Assembly: GCA_006176705.1 (NCBI GenBank)
Contig: QRFJ01000023.1
Span: 2,320,583 to 2,384,582 of the forward strand
Origin: Cocos nucifera
Taxonomy: Eukaryota > Streptophyta > Magnoliopsida > Arecales > Arecaceae
Direction: 5' to 3'
DNA: 64,000 bases
The notes beneath the pieces were generated by a model, which did no database searches, had not been told where the DNA came from, and worked only from the letters and a program-made list of their open reading frames with translations. A program made the translations under genes and the position numbers. Positions 1-12,762 of the stretch are shown one piece after another; positions within the stretch are counted from its first letter, which is position 1; each line of letters opens with the position of its first letter.

Positions 1-3000
1 TAAAATGCATTAGAGATGGAAAAGGAGAGGAAAAGAAAAGGACAAGGGAGAGGGCCTCGTGCAAGTGGGTTTGATTGGCCCACCTTGTTTTAATCGAAGG
101 AAAAATGCAAGCATGCGACATTCCTGAGGAGTACACGTACATTCTACCACTCCGTCTCTCTTTTTTTTTATTTTTTATTTATTTTTGATGGAAAAAACTC
201 TTTGTCTCTTTGTAGACGCTGCTTTCCTTCCCCGTACGACAGAGCACAGTGCGTGAATCAGCCTTTTCTTTTGAGTCCATTCCCTCACCCGTTTGTCTCC
301 GGGACCTAACAATATTCCAATCCTGCCATGCTCCTCCCTTGTCCTTGTCATGCATTAGACCTATTGATCATCCCTAATTAATGTGATTGACACATTGATC
401 ATGATTGGACCATTTGAAAGTTTTGGATGGTGGTTGGCAAATTGCATTGGAAGCTTAGGTGTTGGGCTGCTTGTCATGTTTGGAAGCAGGACAAGCGATG
501 GAGTACTGGATGTTTATTTTGGTTGTTGGTTTAAGATTCATATTGAATCGTAAATTGTTAGCAAGCATCGGTAGAATCATTTAGTCTCTGTTGGGAGTAA
601 TGATCTTCTCTATCATCGGGCGAAAGAAAAAAATTTTCTCATGCTATGAATCTGGATAGAGAAAAAAAAAAATCAATTCCAAGAGTTTTCTTTTTTTTTC
701 TTTCTTCTTTCTTGTCGTCGTTTGATGATTTGATTAGAATGCAATTCAAGATTTGTATCAAAGCAAGTCAATAAATTAAAACATCTAATTGGAAACATTA
801 AAGCACTTTTTATGCATAGAGAATGGGAGAGAGATTTATAATTATCTAGGTTAAAATATGATGGCAGACACCATGAATTCTATTAATGTTAGGTATGGTG
901 GTGTGACCACTAGAGCACGACCGTAAGTTGACAAATACAAGGCAAGATCACTTATGATAACTCAAGTATATAAGAGTTGGGTGTGGGTTTGATAATATTC
1001 GACAACATTCTAATTAAACAATTACAACATCCATTTATATTCTTCAAATCATGTAAAATCTATTCAAAACTTGATCACTTCAAATGTAGGTGGTGTTTGG
1101 TATCATATCTAGATTTCTATATCTCATTTAATAAAAATTAAAATAATTTTATTTTTTTAAAAGCTAAAAGCTAAAATTTGGAGGGAAATCAACCACATAA
1201 TTGATGGCAGTCGGTAGTGATGGTGATGGCCAATGCCTGGCAATCACCAACCAACAAGATGACGGATGGTGGCTAGTTATTAGTAGCAAGTGGTTGTTGG
1301 TGGATGATGGTATAGAATGGTAGAGATAGCAGCACTAAACTTATGGTAGTTTTGGTTTTCAAAATCTTCAAAATTAGAATATTTAATTTGCATAATTTTA
1401 GAAAGTGAGAAAATTTTCGCTGGAAGTATAATTTAGATCATCTAACATCATTTTTTTGCCTTTATTTCTATATTATTTAAAAATAAATATTAGAACCGAA
1501 ACTGATGATAAACATGGCTTTAGATATAATTATTGATAAATATTATAAATCTACTAAAGTTTTGTTGAGGGTTGAGAATTTCTTCCATGAGAAGAAAAGT
1601 AAGGTTTTCCTTTTTCCTTTCTAACATCCTATTAATTAGATAGGATAATTTTGCATTTAGAAAATGCTGCTAGTTCAACTTATAAATTTTACATGCAAAA
1701 GCCACATTGCTTCTTTGCGACTCCATGGTACATTTTTTCTCTTAAAAAATATATATTAGTCTCTTTTTAATAGACACCATAGATGTTGACAGGCACAATA
1801 TAAATGCGAAGGTTTCACTGTAGTTTTGTTATTTTGATGTACCATCATTTCTTGATTTGTGCTTGCCATTCTTGCATAGAGGTCATGCCATTCTTCTTTG
1901 TATCATTCTAATCTTGTCGGACATAGATGAAAAGATGTTTCAATTTTATCGAATTGTATCGTTCTACATTTATGATTTGCAATCATTCAGCTTTCTTTTT
2001 GTCGCATTTGTTCTCCTCCACCAATAATGTAAGTTATCTCCACCCCTCATCTCCTTCGAAAATTCAATTATCTTTGATAAAAGGCTAGATGGCTCCTTTA
2101 CCCTTCCTTTACATCACAAGAAAAAAAAAAAAATACCGGTGTTCATAAGCATTTCTCCAAATTAAATGCCTGAAATCATCAATTAGAGAATGATTATTCA
2201 TTAGCAAGATTATAATTTCAAACGCATAAGAAAATACATGATGCTTTCCATCAAAAAAAAAAAAAGAGAAAGAAAAAGAAAATATATGATGTACCATCAC
2301 ATATAGCTGCATTCCATGCATATACTTCTCACCATTAGCATTGCACCATCCAAAAGATGAAAGCTCATGGTATCAAATTATGATTAGGGTCTTGCTTTAA
2401 GCTCTTTTTTGGTTTACTTTTAATTTTTTACTTTTAGTTGAACGATGAACTCACGAGCTAGTTTATAATTCTCACCCGTCCCTCTCTCTCTCTCTCTCTC
2501 ATAAATTGCATTGGTCAAATTACAAAAAGGACAGGTACCCAATGGGAAAGAAAAGGCACAAAGAGACAAGAAGTGACCCCCGTGCAACGGGATTTGATTG
2601 ATAGGCCCACGAAGATTCATGCATTCCACAACATCTTCTCATTATAATTTCATGGATCGCAGGCGAGTCGGGGCTTGGACATTCTTCCCCCGTGTACATG
2701 TACTTTTATCCTTTTCCCCTAGCAAGGCATCTGATATCTCCGCTCTCCATTTTTGCATGCCACCCCACCCCAATCATCGCATGGACAACTCCCTGCTTTC
2801 ACAATCGGAGTGCGCCTATCAGGAGCCTGGAGTGGATGTATCATATCAATCCCTATTCCATTTCGCCTTCTCTTTTGCAATTTGTCCGCATTGGGTCTTA
2901 ATCAAAAGGGTCCATTTGGACCCGTAATTAGGGTGAGATTGGCACGTGGCCATGATTGATATTGGATGATCAGCGGAAGAGTAGCAAAAAATAGTCAAAA

Positions 3001-5265
3001 AAGAATAATTATCGTCGTGCCATTTGTCACGATCGTAGGGTTTGATGAGCTATACGATCGCAAAGATTCGTAGATTAAATTTTGGTGTCGTGAGGAAGTG
3101 AAATGCGATATTCATTAGTGACAAAAATCTATTCTAACTTTACAAAATTTTTTTCATGCATGCATTAAAATCATTTTTTTTTATTATGCTGGTGCATTGA
3201 GATTTGCTACACATGAGAAGATTGTTAACTTGTCATCTTATAAATCTTATTCAAATTTTAACGCAACTCCAAAGCATGCAAGAATCCTCTGTCTATGTTA
3301 TCCATATAGAAGCCAATCTCTCGTTGTAAATAGTTCAACCGTTGTCCATACTCATCCACTGGATTAATCGTTCCTAAGACTCTCGATTACATGCGTGCTG
3401 CCTAAAATCACAACCACCAAACGTAACTTGTACAACACAAAACATAGAAATAATTTCATCCATGACCTAGCTTCTGCTTTAGGCCTTACATAGGCATGCC
3501 TGCAATTAGCCACCTCATGTCCAAGCTTTCGTGATTTTGTCTTGCTTTATTCCTCGTGCATTGTGATGAGTACACCCAAATGGACTGTGGATGATAGAGA
3601 ATGTCCAATCCACTGATTGTACTGCCTTTGTTCCAAGGGTCGGGCAATTAGGCATGGATTAAACCAACAAACATTCTGGCCATTCTAAAATTGATGCATC
3701 TATCAATAAATTTACTTGCTCTCCATCTTGCTTCCACAGATGCCAACCATCTCGGTACCTTCTCATCTCTTATTGTTATGCACATCTCTCACACGCACGC
3801 ACGCACGCACACGCGCTATTATGCATTCATTGAGAACGGGGTAGAGAGGCTCCATTGATTTGCCTATGAGTCTACAGGGCTACTAGTTTCTCTTTGGCAA
3901 TTAAATGTGTTGCAGCACGAGTAATCCCTTCGCAAAAAGTGGAGAGAAAAGGGCAGCTGCATCTTGGCTGTCAAATCACCATCCAAGGATCTCATTGGGA
4001 CCATGCCCTCCTTAAAGTCACAATCCCGGCAACTTTTTCCCACACTTCAAGACAAGCAGTTCCCCTCAAGCAAAGTCAAAAAGATAGGAGAATCGGCAGG
4101 CAAAACAGAATATGATAGACCTACATTAAAGTTTACCATCAAATTATTAACCTGAGTCACAAAGTCACCCTAATGCTTTATTAACTCGCTCGTCTCACTC
4201 CAAAATTACTGAGTTATAATAGTTTTCACCTGGAAGGGGTTGCCATAATGTAAGCAATATGCAATTGAGGAGAAAAAGGTTGAAGCATATAGATAAAAGA
4301 TTTTATGTAATTTACTACAAATTTAGCTGTGGATTTTAAACTAAAATCATATTTTTTAAAAAAATAAAATCAACTAAAAAAATATTATTTTTGATAAAAT
4401 AAACTTAAAAATGTATTCATTATAAAAGAAGCTAAAAAAGTAAAAGATCCTATGTGATTTGGACCCTTTGAAGACTAACTCTGTCCCCTAAGCAACGCAT
4501 ATTGATTAAGCAAGAGACGATCCTATATAGATTTCATAATAACCATAAAAAAAATATAACCAAAACAAATATGCATTCTTTTCTCAAAAACTCTTTCACA
4601 CCCTTCTCACATTTCCGTTTTTTCAACTACTTATCTTTATTCCTCTAAAAACACAATAATTTCTTGAAAAAGATATCCATCATAATAATTTTTTTTTTTT
4701 TAACTTATGCGAGGAGGAGACGTTTTCATGGAGAAAAACTCAGATCAAACTAAAGTGATTTTTAATCTGATTTTTTATTTAGGACCTAATTACCAGAAAG
4801 GATTAAAAAAAAATCTAATTATTTAGGACCTACTTTTATTTTTTATCATTTTAATTGGCATGTATTCAAAAGGTAGGGCACCAGAGTATATCTAATAGGA
4901 TAGGAAGATCTATTGGTCAGGCATGTGAAGACCTGCAATTTTCTTCCCTCTTTTTTGTTGCTGCTGTTACTGTTGGCAGTACCATACACCACCTTTTCTT
5001 CTTTCCTCCAATGGTGTGGCGACCACGTGCCACCTCAACTGCCATTAGTTGCTAATCTACTCTTTATTCTTCCCAAATATCAATGTTACAACTCAATTAT
5101 TGAAGGGCCCCTGGTCTAAACATCCAAGCCCAGCCCCCTGCCATGCATAAAGTTTTTGTGTTATCATGTGATGTACCAAACATCCATCTAAAAAAAAAAA
5201 AAAAAATACATAGGCTGCTGAGGATTTGGGCTTGGAATCAGGAATTGGATGATGGATGATACCCC
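1..5265. other. Intergenic DNA, no gene recognised
   Basis: Read on both strands, this stretch shows only short open frames with no recognisable domain and no credible exon series. It contains many A or T homopolymers, a short CT run near 2481-2500 and a CA/CG-rich run near 3793-3811. Nothing marks a promoter or an RNA gene that I can support. It may hold old, unrecognisable transposon relics. Confidence 0.6.
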
Positions 5266-5510
5266 TTTGAACAATTAACCTAAATTCGGTCTTAAAAACT
5301 TAGACTCTTTTAATTATTATTTTTTAAATATATTAAATCAATCTAGAATAAATACAATCTTAAGAATCAGAAAATTAGCAAAGATATCTGTGACCATCCA
5401 CTGCAACATAGACCCTGTGTGATTAGCACCATTTGAACAATTAACCTAAATTCGGTCTTAAAAACTTAGACTCTTTTAATTATTATTTTTTAAATATATT
5501 AAATCAATCT
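5266..5510. repeat. 79-bp direct repeat, two copies
   Basis: The segment 5266-5344 recurs at 5432-5510 with no difference that I can see by eye. Both copies begin TTTGAACAATTAACC and end AAATCAATCT. They are separated by 87 bp of unrelated sequence. Such an exact pair in otherwise unconstrained AT-rich DNA suggests a recent local duplication rather than conserved function. Confidence 0.9.
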
Positions 5511-5559
5511 GCTTTTAGACTGCTACAGTATTAGTTTCTTTGTATACATGTTTTACTTT

Positions 5560-6245
5560 AAAAGACTGTAGAGCTACTATCATTCTCTAATAATCTCAAT
5601 GAAAAGAACAGATATTGGTGTATGAAGTAGTCAAATCGGAAAGCCATATAATAACTATCAAAAAGTCCGTAATATGCAAAGCCTTCATAATCTTTCTGGC
5701 ATATGACATACCTCCTTATAGCATGCAATTTCACCATAGATATAGTGGTGTCAAACAATGTAATATCTTTTGCTCCGACTAATGCACCACTCGTCCTTCT
5801 AATAATAAAACTTGCTCCACCCAAATCACCAGCATTTAATATACTACCATCAAATTTAATCTTGAAAAATCTAGAGAGTGATAGCTCTCAAATAAAGTAA
5901 CACATGTAAGAGGAGACAAAAAGCCATAATTTTCTTCACCTATCAAGGGCATCTCCGAGTTAGTAGCATTAATGTATTCCTAAACTTGCCCGACTACTTT
6001 CAAGAGTGAATTTAGTACTCCAAGAATTATTCTGAAACATACGGTTATTTCTGGCCAGCCAAATATTATAAGCAATGTACACAATCAACATAGCCTTTCT
6101 ACATGCTGACTTGTAGATGATCTATCATAGATGGTTTGGAGGAAGGTATCAAGAGAGAGAGTAGGAATAATATCTATATTAGTAATAGGGGTTTGTCTCC
6201 AAATTTGATTTGCTAACCTACAACATAAAATTATGGTTCCTATGT
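5560..6245 (-). mobile_element. LINE (non-LTR retrotransposon) C-terminal relic: zinc-binding and RNase H-like domains
   Basis: Read on the minus strand, the upstream part (about 6240-5990) encodes residues typical of the region after the LINE reverse transcriptase: a finger-like segment with QIWRQTPI, then a YNIWLARNN-type helix. The next part (about 5895-5580) resembles the plant LINE RNase H-like domain, with KFDGSIL, GGASFIIRR and LFDTTISMVKLHA. Several stops and frame changes show that it is dead. The element lacks its RT and endonuclease portions and has no visible poly-A at its 3' side, so both ends are lost. The family assignment rests on motif order, not a search. Confidence 0.65.
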
Positions 6246-6410
6246 TTTTTAAAAAATAAATAATAACATATATTTTCTTATGATAAAAAAATAAATAATG
6301 GTATATATCTTCGTATGATAAGGAAACAAATTATGACATATATCTTCTTTTGATGTAGAACAAATATTGACATATAAGAAAATAAATTATGGTGTATAAT
6401 TCTTTATGAT
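6246..6410. repeat. AT-rich imperfect tandem repeat, left part
   Basis: Imperfect repeats of roughly 35 bp contain variants of CATATATCTTCTTATGAT followed by an A-rich stretch and AAATTATG. The same repeat type resumes after the gypsy element at 12310. The array was therefore present before the element inserted. Confidence 0.7.
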
Positions 6411-7684
6411 TATTGGTGCAGAATCTGATTGACGTTAGATCGAGCTAGAGTAAAGGAGGATGAGATCACCATCGGTGACTTGCAAAACAAAGTTTCGTTC
6501 GGAGTCGGTAGTGGTGGCTCTGGTATGATCCTCCGATAATCAAGTCAGCTCTTCTGACCAACAGAAATGAAGTGCTCAAGAATGAGGAATGAGATTTGAG
6601 CTTTAGAGGAGAGAAAAGAGCTTAGAAAAAATATATCTAGAGAATCCCTTTTACAGACAGAGCTTGAATGATGGTGACGACCATGCCATCTGGTAGCGGA
6701 CCGCTCGAGGTCGCATAAGATTCGGTATGGAGAGAGAGGTGTTACTAGATAGGTAGTGGCAGCCATGTCGTTCGATCGTAGGCCGCATAGGGCTTGTTAT
6801 GAAGAGAGCGGTGTCGCCAGACTGATAGTGGCAGCTATATCATCCGATCGTGGATCGCATGGAGCTTGTTACAGAGAGAGCGGTGTCGCCAGACTGGTAC
6901 TGATGGTCATACCACCAAGATTCAACAGCCATAGTTTGAGGGAGCAGGCGTTGGTTGGTGAAGAACCTCGCGTGTATCCATTTCGGAAGAGCTTGGACTC
7001 CTAAGGAAGATACGTCTGGAGGAGATCATCCGGGAGTAATCCGGTGGAGGGATCCGATTGAGGGAGGAGTCCGAAAGAAGTTCAGCTTCTAGAGAAGTTC
7101 GACCGAAGGAGAAGTTCGATAAGAGTTCGACTTCTGTAGGCATCCGTCTAGAGGGGCGTGGAGGGAGTTTGGCTTCTACAGGCGTCCGACTAAAGGAGGA
7201 GCTTGGAAGGAGTTTGGCTCCCATAGGCATCCGACTGAAGGAGTACGGAGGAAGTTCGACTCTCGTGGACGTCCGACTAGAAAAGTGTGGAGGGAGTTCG
7301 ACTCTCACGGGAGTCCGATTGAAGCTCGACCGTCGAAAAGTTCGACTGAAGCTCAGCCGTTGAAGAAGTTCGACTAAGACTCGACCACTGAAGAGTTCGA
7401 TCGGAGCTCGACCGCTGAGGAGTTCGATCGGTTGAAGGAGTTTGGCTAAGACTAAGCCGCTGGAGAGTTCGATCGGAGCTCGACCGCTTAGGAGTTCGAT
7501 CGACTGAAAAAGTTTGGCTAAGACTCAATTGCTAGAAAGTTCGGTCGGAGCTCGATCGCTGAGGAGTTCGATCGACTGAAGGAGTTCGACTAAGACTCGA
7601 CCGTTGAAGCTCTTCTGTGACTATCGATTGCATTAAGCTAAGCATCGGACTGGACTTCGATAGGAGCGGAGTTTATCCCCAATA
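6411..7684 (-). repeat. 3' LTR of the gypsy element
   Basis: On the plus strand this LTR starts TATTGGTGCAGAATCT and ends TTTATCCCCAATA, the reverse complement of the ends of the LTRs at 30410 and 40469. It is about 110 bp longer than its partner because of extra repeats of a GAGTTCGATCGGAGCTCGA-like unit around 7330-7600. The internal GAAGTTCGGCT-type repetition accounts for the many spurious open frames on both strands. Confidence 0.9.
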
Positions 7685-8840
7685 ATAGTCTTCTCCTACT
7701 CTCGAGTTCGAAACTCGAAGGAAGGAAGTGCAGAAAAGACGACTATCGAAGTCCTCTTCAGGGCTCTGCACCAGTTCAGATTAAAGCTCAGGGGAGATCT
7801 CACCTCCAGCCAAAGTTGAAGTTGAAGTTGAGGCTCGGAAGGATCTCTCGTAGTGAAGGTTGGCTTGGGAGAGATCTTATCTCCTATAGCTGAGGTTGAA
7901 GCTCAGGAAGATCTTATCTCCTATAGCCAAGGTTGGCTTGGATGCTCGGAAGAGATCTTATCTCTGGCTGAGGTTGGCTCGAGCGTTCGAAAGAGATCTT
8001 ATCTCTAGCCGAGGTTGACTCGGTCGCTTGAAAGAGATCTTATCTTCGATCGAGGTTGACTCAGGCGCTCGAGAGAGATCTTATCTTTGATCGAGGTTGA
8101 AGTTCGAAGAAGATCTTATCTCCTGCAGTCAAAATTTGCTCGGACGCTCGGAAGAGATCTTATCTCTAGCCAAGGTTGACTCGGTCGCTTGCGAGGGATC
8201 TTATTTCTAGTCGAGGTTGGCTCGGGTGTTCAGAAGAGATCTTATCTCTAGTCGAGATTGGCTCGGGCGCTTGGGAGAGATCTTATCTCTAGCCAAGGTT
8301 GGTTCGGGTGCTCGAAAGAGATCTCATCTCTAGTCGGGGTTGGCTCGGGCGCTCGAAACTCGATCGCTCAGAAGAGATCTTTTTTTTGATCGAGGTTGAC
8401 TCGGTCGCTCGAGAGAGATCTTATCTCTAGCCGAGGTTGGCTCGATCACTCGAAAGAGATCTTATCTCTAGTCAAGATTGAAGCTCAGGAAAGATCTTAT
8501 CTCCTGCAGTCGAGGTTGGCTCGGTCGCTCGGAAGAGATCTTATCTCTAGCTAAGGTTGACTCGGTCGCTCGGAAGAGATCTTATCTTTGATCGAGATTA
8601 AAGTTCGGAAGAGATCTTATCTCCTACTAATGTAGACTTTGAAGCTCGACCCTCGATTTTGCTCACGTTAGGACGAGATTCTCCTTCTGTTCCTAACGGA
8701 CTATGAGGGTACATAAGGACCGTTGTCAGAACCTCTCCCCCATCTCATCTAAAATGAATGAGGCCCTCGACTTTGCTCACGTTGGGATGATGTTCTCTTC
8801 CTATTCCTAACATGACTACTTTCGCTCGTTTCTTTTCTGC
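7685..8840 (-). repeat. Repeat-rich 3' untranslated region of the gypsy element
   Basis: From about 7760 to 8635 there are more than a dozen imperfect repeats of 45-60 bp built on GAGATCTTATCTCTAGCCGA plus GGTTGGCTCGG. Next to them (8640-8830) are about two copies of a different unit containing GTTCCTAACGGACT. Both units occur in reverse orientation in the 3' region of the element at 30410-41455, where the second unit is the expanded one. No coding sequence is present. Confidence 0.8.
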
Positions 8841-8844
8841 CATC

Positions 8845-10595
8845 ATATTGGGGCAAGGCAGACTTGGCCGATTCCTACAGAGACGGCCTGTAGGGTGAGA
8901 AGATCGACCGAAGGCATTACCGCAGCCTGAACCACCAAGGGGAGAGGACCAACAAGGAGATCAATCGCCTCTCGGCGTCATCAATACCATCTCGGAGGAA
9001 CTTCAGTAAGGAGAGGCCAACGGATCCGAGGAATCGATCAAAAGATGGAGGACCGAAGAACTCATGACTTTTATCGAGGTGGATGCCTAGGGGGTCCAGT
9101 TTTCGTATAATGATGCGGTTGTAATCTCTTTGAACATTGCCGACTATGATGTACGCTGCATTTTGATGGATAATGGAAGCTCGACCAACGTATTATTTTA
9201 GGATGCCTTCTCGAAAATGTCTTTATCCGATGACTGCTTAGGGCCTATGAACTCCCTGCTGATAGGATTTACTGACGATGCCGTACCAGTTGAGGGTATA
9301 ATAACTTTAGTTATGACTACAGGACAATATCCGAAACTGGCTAAAGTGTAGATCGATTTTCTAGTCGTGAGGACTCCGTCCGCCTATAATGCTATTCTCG
9401 ATCGATCTGATCTAAATGCACTTCGGATGGTGGTATCAATCTATTATTTGAAGATGAAGTTTTCGATAAGTTATGGGATCGAAGAGATCAGAGAAGATTA
9501 GGCTCTAGCGAGGCACTGCTACTCAATCGCCCTACATAAGGTAGAGCGGTCCGACTCTTATCTTGTTGACGGACTAGATGTCCACAATGATCTCACTGAG
9601 AAGCGAGGCGAGCCTATGGAGGATCTCATCTCTGTACCCTTAAATGATGGGAACATAGAGCATGCGGTATAGATTGGCTCCAACTTGGTGGATGAGGTTC
9701 GGGAGCAACTCGTTGCCTTTCTTAGGAGAAATACGGACGTCTTTGCCTAGACCCCAGCGGATATGTCAAAAATCGATGCCGAGGTCATGGAACATTGACT
9801 CACTGTTGATCCGAAGCATCGGTCGATAAAAGAAAAGATGCGCCACCATGTTCCGAAGAGGTAGAAAGTAATCACCGAAGAAGTAGATAAGCTCCTCAAA
9901 GTCGGATTCATCCAAAAGGTTAATTATCCAACCTAGATCTCAAACGTGATTCTTGTCAAAAAGGCGAACAACAGTGGAGGATGTACATTGACATCAAAAA
10001 GCTGAACAAGACTTGTCCGAAAGACAGCTATCCTCTATCCAGGATTGACCAACTGATGGATGCGATCTCAGGCCACGAGCTTCTTACCTTCATGGATAAC
10101 TTCTCCAGTTATAACCAGATACGAATGGCGCTTGAGGATGAGGAGAAGATCGCTTTCATTATTGACCATGGTCTTTATTGTTATAGGATCATGCCCTTTG
10201 GACTAAAAAATGTAGGGGCAACATACCAGCTCCTGATCAATAAGATCTTTAAGAGATAAATCGATCGCAACATGGAGATGTACGTGGATGACATGCTCGT
10301 CAAAAGTCGAGCTTCTATAGACCACCTTACCGATCTTGAAGAGACATTCAGCACACTTAGAAAGCATAAGATGAAATTGAATCCGACCAAGTGCGCCTTT
10401 GGTGTGACCTCCGAAAAGTTTCTAGGATTCATGGTATCGAGGTGCGGGATTGAAGCAAATTTTGAAAAAAATCTGAGCTATTCAAGAGATGACTGCTCCA
10501 AAAATGATCAAAGAAGTTCAGCACCTGATCGAAAAGATGGCGTCCCTAAATCGCTTCGTCTCAAGGTCGATCGAACTCCTCAGTCCGTCTTCCGC
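8845..10595 (+). pseudogene. Inverted gag-end / protease / reverse transcriptase of the gypsy element
   Basis: The plus strand reads in order: the end of gag with a GVINTIS motif (about 8865-9005); an aspartic protease with DNGSST in place of the usual DGGSS-type site (about 9165-9500); the region before RT; and reverse transcriptase (about 9940-10600) with MYIDIKKLN, FGLKNVGATYQ, the catalytic box YVDDML near 10284, and the MKLNPTKCAFGV and FLGFMVS motifs. Several in-frame stops and a frame change near 9975 break it. The frame then runs into sequence of opposite polarity just after an RT-thumb SVFRSL segment. RNase H and integrase are absent. The block is opposite in strand to the LTRs that enclose it. 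Confidence 0.85.
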
Positions 10596-11146
10596 AGTCT
10601 GTGATTAAGGACGTCATCTCGATCGCAGACCTTGGAGGATTTTCGACTATAGATGGGGAAGGTCTCCTCCAGAGGAGAACCACGATCCGAACATGGATCC
10701 TCTGCTCTATATTTCTTCTTCCCAGGAGCGATGGGTATGCTAGCTCAAGTACTCTTCTTTGGGGCCGATTCTCGACATCCTGATGGCGGATCTGATGGAG
10801 TCACCATCGGAGGCTGCTGCATGGCCTGCATCATCTCAGTGAGACCATAAACCTATCGGACCAGCAGGTTGAAATGCTCCGCATCTACCGCGGCTATAGG
10901 TAAAATCTGGATTGTCGGGGCTGAAGCTGTAGCAGATAGATCTAGACGGGATCGGACCGTGAAGGCCATCGATCGTCAGGTCAAAGCTCTTCTGGGAGGT
11001 ATTTTCTCTCGAAAAAAAACTCTAGAGAGGAAGAAGAAAGATCTCTGGAGAGGAAAGAGAGCAATCATTGCTGAGCACTTCTTTAAAAATAAGAAAACTT
11101 CAAGAACACCTCAAGAACAGAGGGGCCCTCCTTCTAGCATCAATTC
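10596..11146 (-). pseudogene. Gag N-terminal fragment and leader of the gypsy element
   Basis: The reverse complement of this block matches the 5' end of the related gag at 31511-31925: the same stretch around GGAGGTATTTTCTCTCG, the arginine-rich start, and the CAGTCTGTGAT sequence at the inner end (about 10598). Next to the LTR, GCCCTCCTTCTAGCATCAA is the counterpart of the leader that follows the 5' LTR at 31393. It therefore identifies 11147-12309 as the 5' LTR. Only the first part of gag survives. It breaks off where the inverted pol block begins. Confidence 0.75.
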
Positions 11147-12309
11147 TGTTGGTGCAGAATCTGGTTGATGTCAGATCGAGTTAGAGTGGAGGAGGACGAG
11201 GTCGTCGTCGGTGATCTGTAAAATAAAATTCCATTCGGAGTCAGTGGTGGTGGCTCCGATAGGATCCTTCGACGATCAAGTCAGCTCTTCTGGCCAATAG
11301 AAATGGAGTGCTCAGGAATGAGAGATGAACTTTGAACTTTAGAGAGAAGAGGAGAGCTTAGAAAAAATATATCTCAAGAATTTTTTTTATAGATGGAGCT
11401 TGAATGATGGTGATGACCATACCGTTTGGTAGCGGACCGCTCGAGGCTGCGTAGAGTTCGGTACGGAGAGAGAGGTATTATCAGATAGATAGTGACAGCT
11501 ATGTCGTCCGATCGTGGACCGCATGGAGCTTGTTACGGAGAGAGCGGTGTCGTCAGACTGGTAGTGGTGCCATATCGTTTGATCGTGGGCCACATGAAAC
11601 TTGTTACGGAGAGAGCGGTGTCGTCAGACTGATAGTACCAGCTATACCGTCGAGATTCAATAGCCGTAGTTCAAGGGAGCAAGCATTGGTTGGTGAAGAA
11701 CCTCGCATGTATCCATTTCAGAGGAGCTCGGATTCCTAAGGGGGATACGTCTGGACGGAATCATTCGAGAGTAATCCACTAGAGGGATCCGACTGAGGAA
11801 GGAGTCCGAGAAGAGTTCGGCTCCTAGAGGAGTTCGATCGAAGGAGAAGTTCAGCTTTTGTAGGCGTCCGACTGGAGGAGTGCGGAGGAAGTTCAGCTTC
11901 TACAGGCGTCCGACTAGAGGAGGTGCTCAGAAGGAGTTTGGCTCCCATAGGCATCCGACTGGAGGAATGCGGAGGGAGTTCGGCTCTCATGGGCGTCCAG
12001 CTGAAGGAGTGCGGAGGAAGTTCGGCTCTCGTGGGAGTCTGACTGAAGCTCGACCGTCGAGAAGTTCGACTGGAGCTCGGCCGCTGAAGGAGTTTGGCTA
12101 AGACTCGGTCGCTAGGGAGTTCGGTCGAGGCTCGGCCGCTGAGGAGTTCGGCCGGCTGAAGGAGTTTAGTCGAGGCTCGGCCGCTGAGGAGTTCGGTCGA
12201 TTGAAGAAGTTCGACTAAGACTCGACCGCTGAAGCTCTTCCGTGACTACCGATTGCATTAGACTGAGCATCGGACTGGACTTCGGCAGGAGCGGGATTTA
12301 TCCCCAATA
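11147..12309 (-). repeat. 5' LTR of the gypsy element
   Basis: On the plus strand it starts TGTTGGTGCAGAATCT and ends TTATCCCCAATA. It aligns along its whole length with 6411-7684 apart from indels in the repeated GAGTTCGGCCG-type unit. The TATA sequence visible in the related LTRs at 31140 and 41199 is degraded here and reads TGTAAAAGG-like in the sister LTR. Confidence 0.9.
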
Positions 12310-12480
12310 ATGATAAAAGAAATAAATAATGACATTTAAGGAAACAAATCGTGGGACATATCTTCTTATGATGAAGGAAGTAAATAATGGCATATAAGAA
12401 AACAAATCATAGTATATATCTCCTTATGATGAAAAGGAATAATAGAATATAAGGAAATAGATTGTGTCATATATTTGCTT
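12310..12480. repeat. AT-rich imperfect tandem repeat, right part
   Basis: This continues the array seen at 6246-6410, with repeated ATATCTTCTTATGATGAAGG, AAATAATGGCATATAAG and AAACAAATC motifs. The gypsy element splits the array exactly at ATGAT. Confidence 0.7.
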
Positions 12481-12637
12481 TTGATGTTGTATGGTTGACA
12501 AATCTCAGTAATTATAGCATATATTTATCATATTAATAGAATTGTGCCTATAATTTTGTAACAAGTCCTTTATATAATGTTATCTCATCCCATCAAGTGT
12601 GGTTCTCTTGACATATCATATCATTTTTATTTTTTTT

Positions 12638-12762
12638 TGGGATAATTATAGATTACCCATTTGTGATAAAGTCTAATTTCACTATGCCTATCCGTAGTTC
12701 AAAACGTAGTATCTAATCCATCTAAGGTTAGATACATAAGCTTCCATCATGCTCTTTTATCC
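12638..12762 (+). repeat. Left terminal inverted repeat of the MULE-like element
   Basis: It pairs with 14758-14877 in inverted orientation. By eye it is roughly 70-75 percent identical, with several blocks of 8 or more matching bases. Confidence 0.65.

Larger units (their letters stand above)
6411..12309 (-). mobile_element. Ty3/gypsy LTR retrotransposon with inverted core, TSD ATGAT
   Basis: Two long terminal repeats (6411-7684 and 11147-12309) lie in the same orientation and are flanked by the identical five bases ATGAT at 6406-6410 and 12310-12314. This marks one complete insertion. The LTRs, the leader, the gag start (10596-11146) and the repeat-rich 3' tail (7685-8840) all read on the minus strand, as shown by comparison with the related element at 30410-41455. 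The block between about 8845 and 10595 (gag end, protease, reverse transcriptase) reads on the plus strand. RNase H, integrase and the middle of gag are not found. Many stops are present, so the element cannot encode its own mobility. The DNA-level family match to the other element is clear. Placement in the Tat lineage, suggested by the YVDDMLVKS motif and gag type, is inference. Confidence 0.9.
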
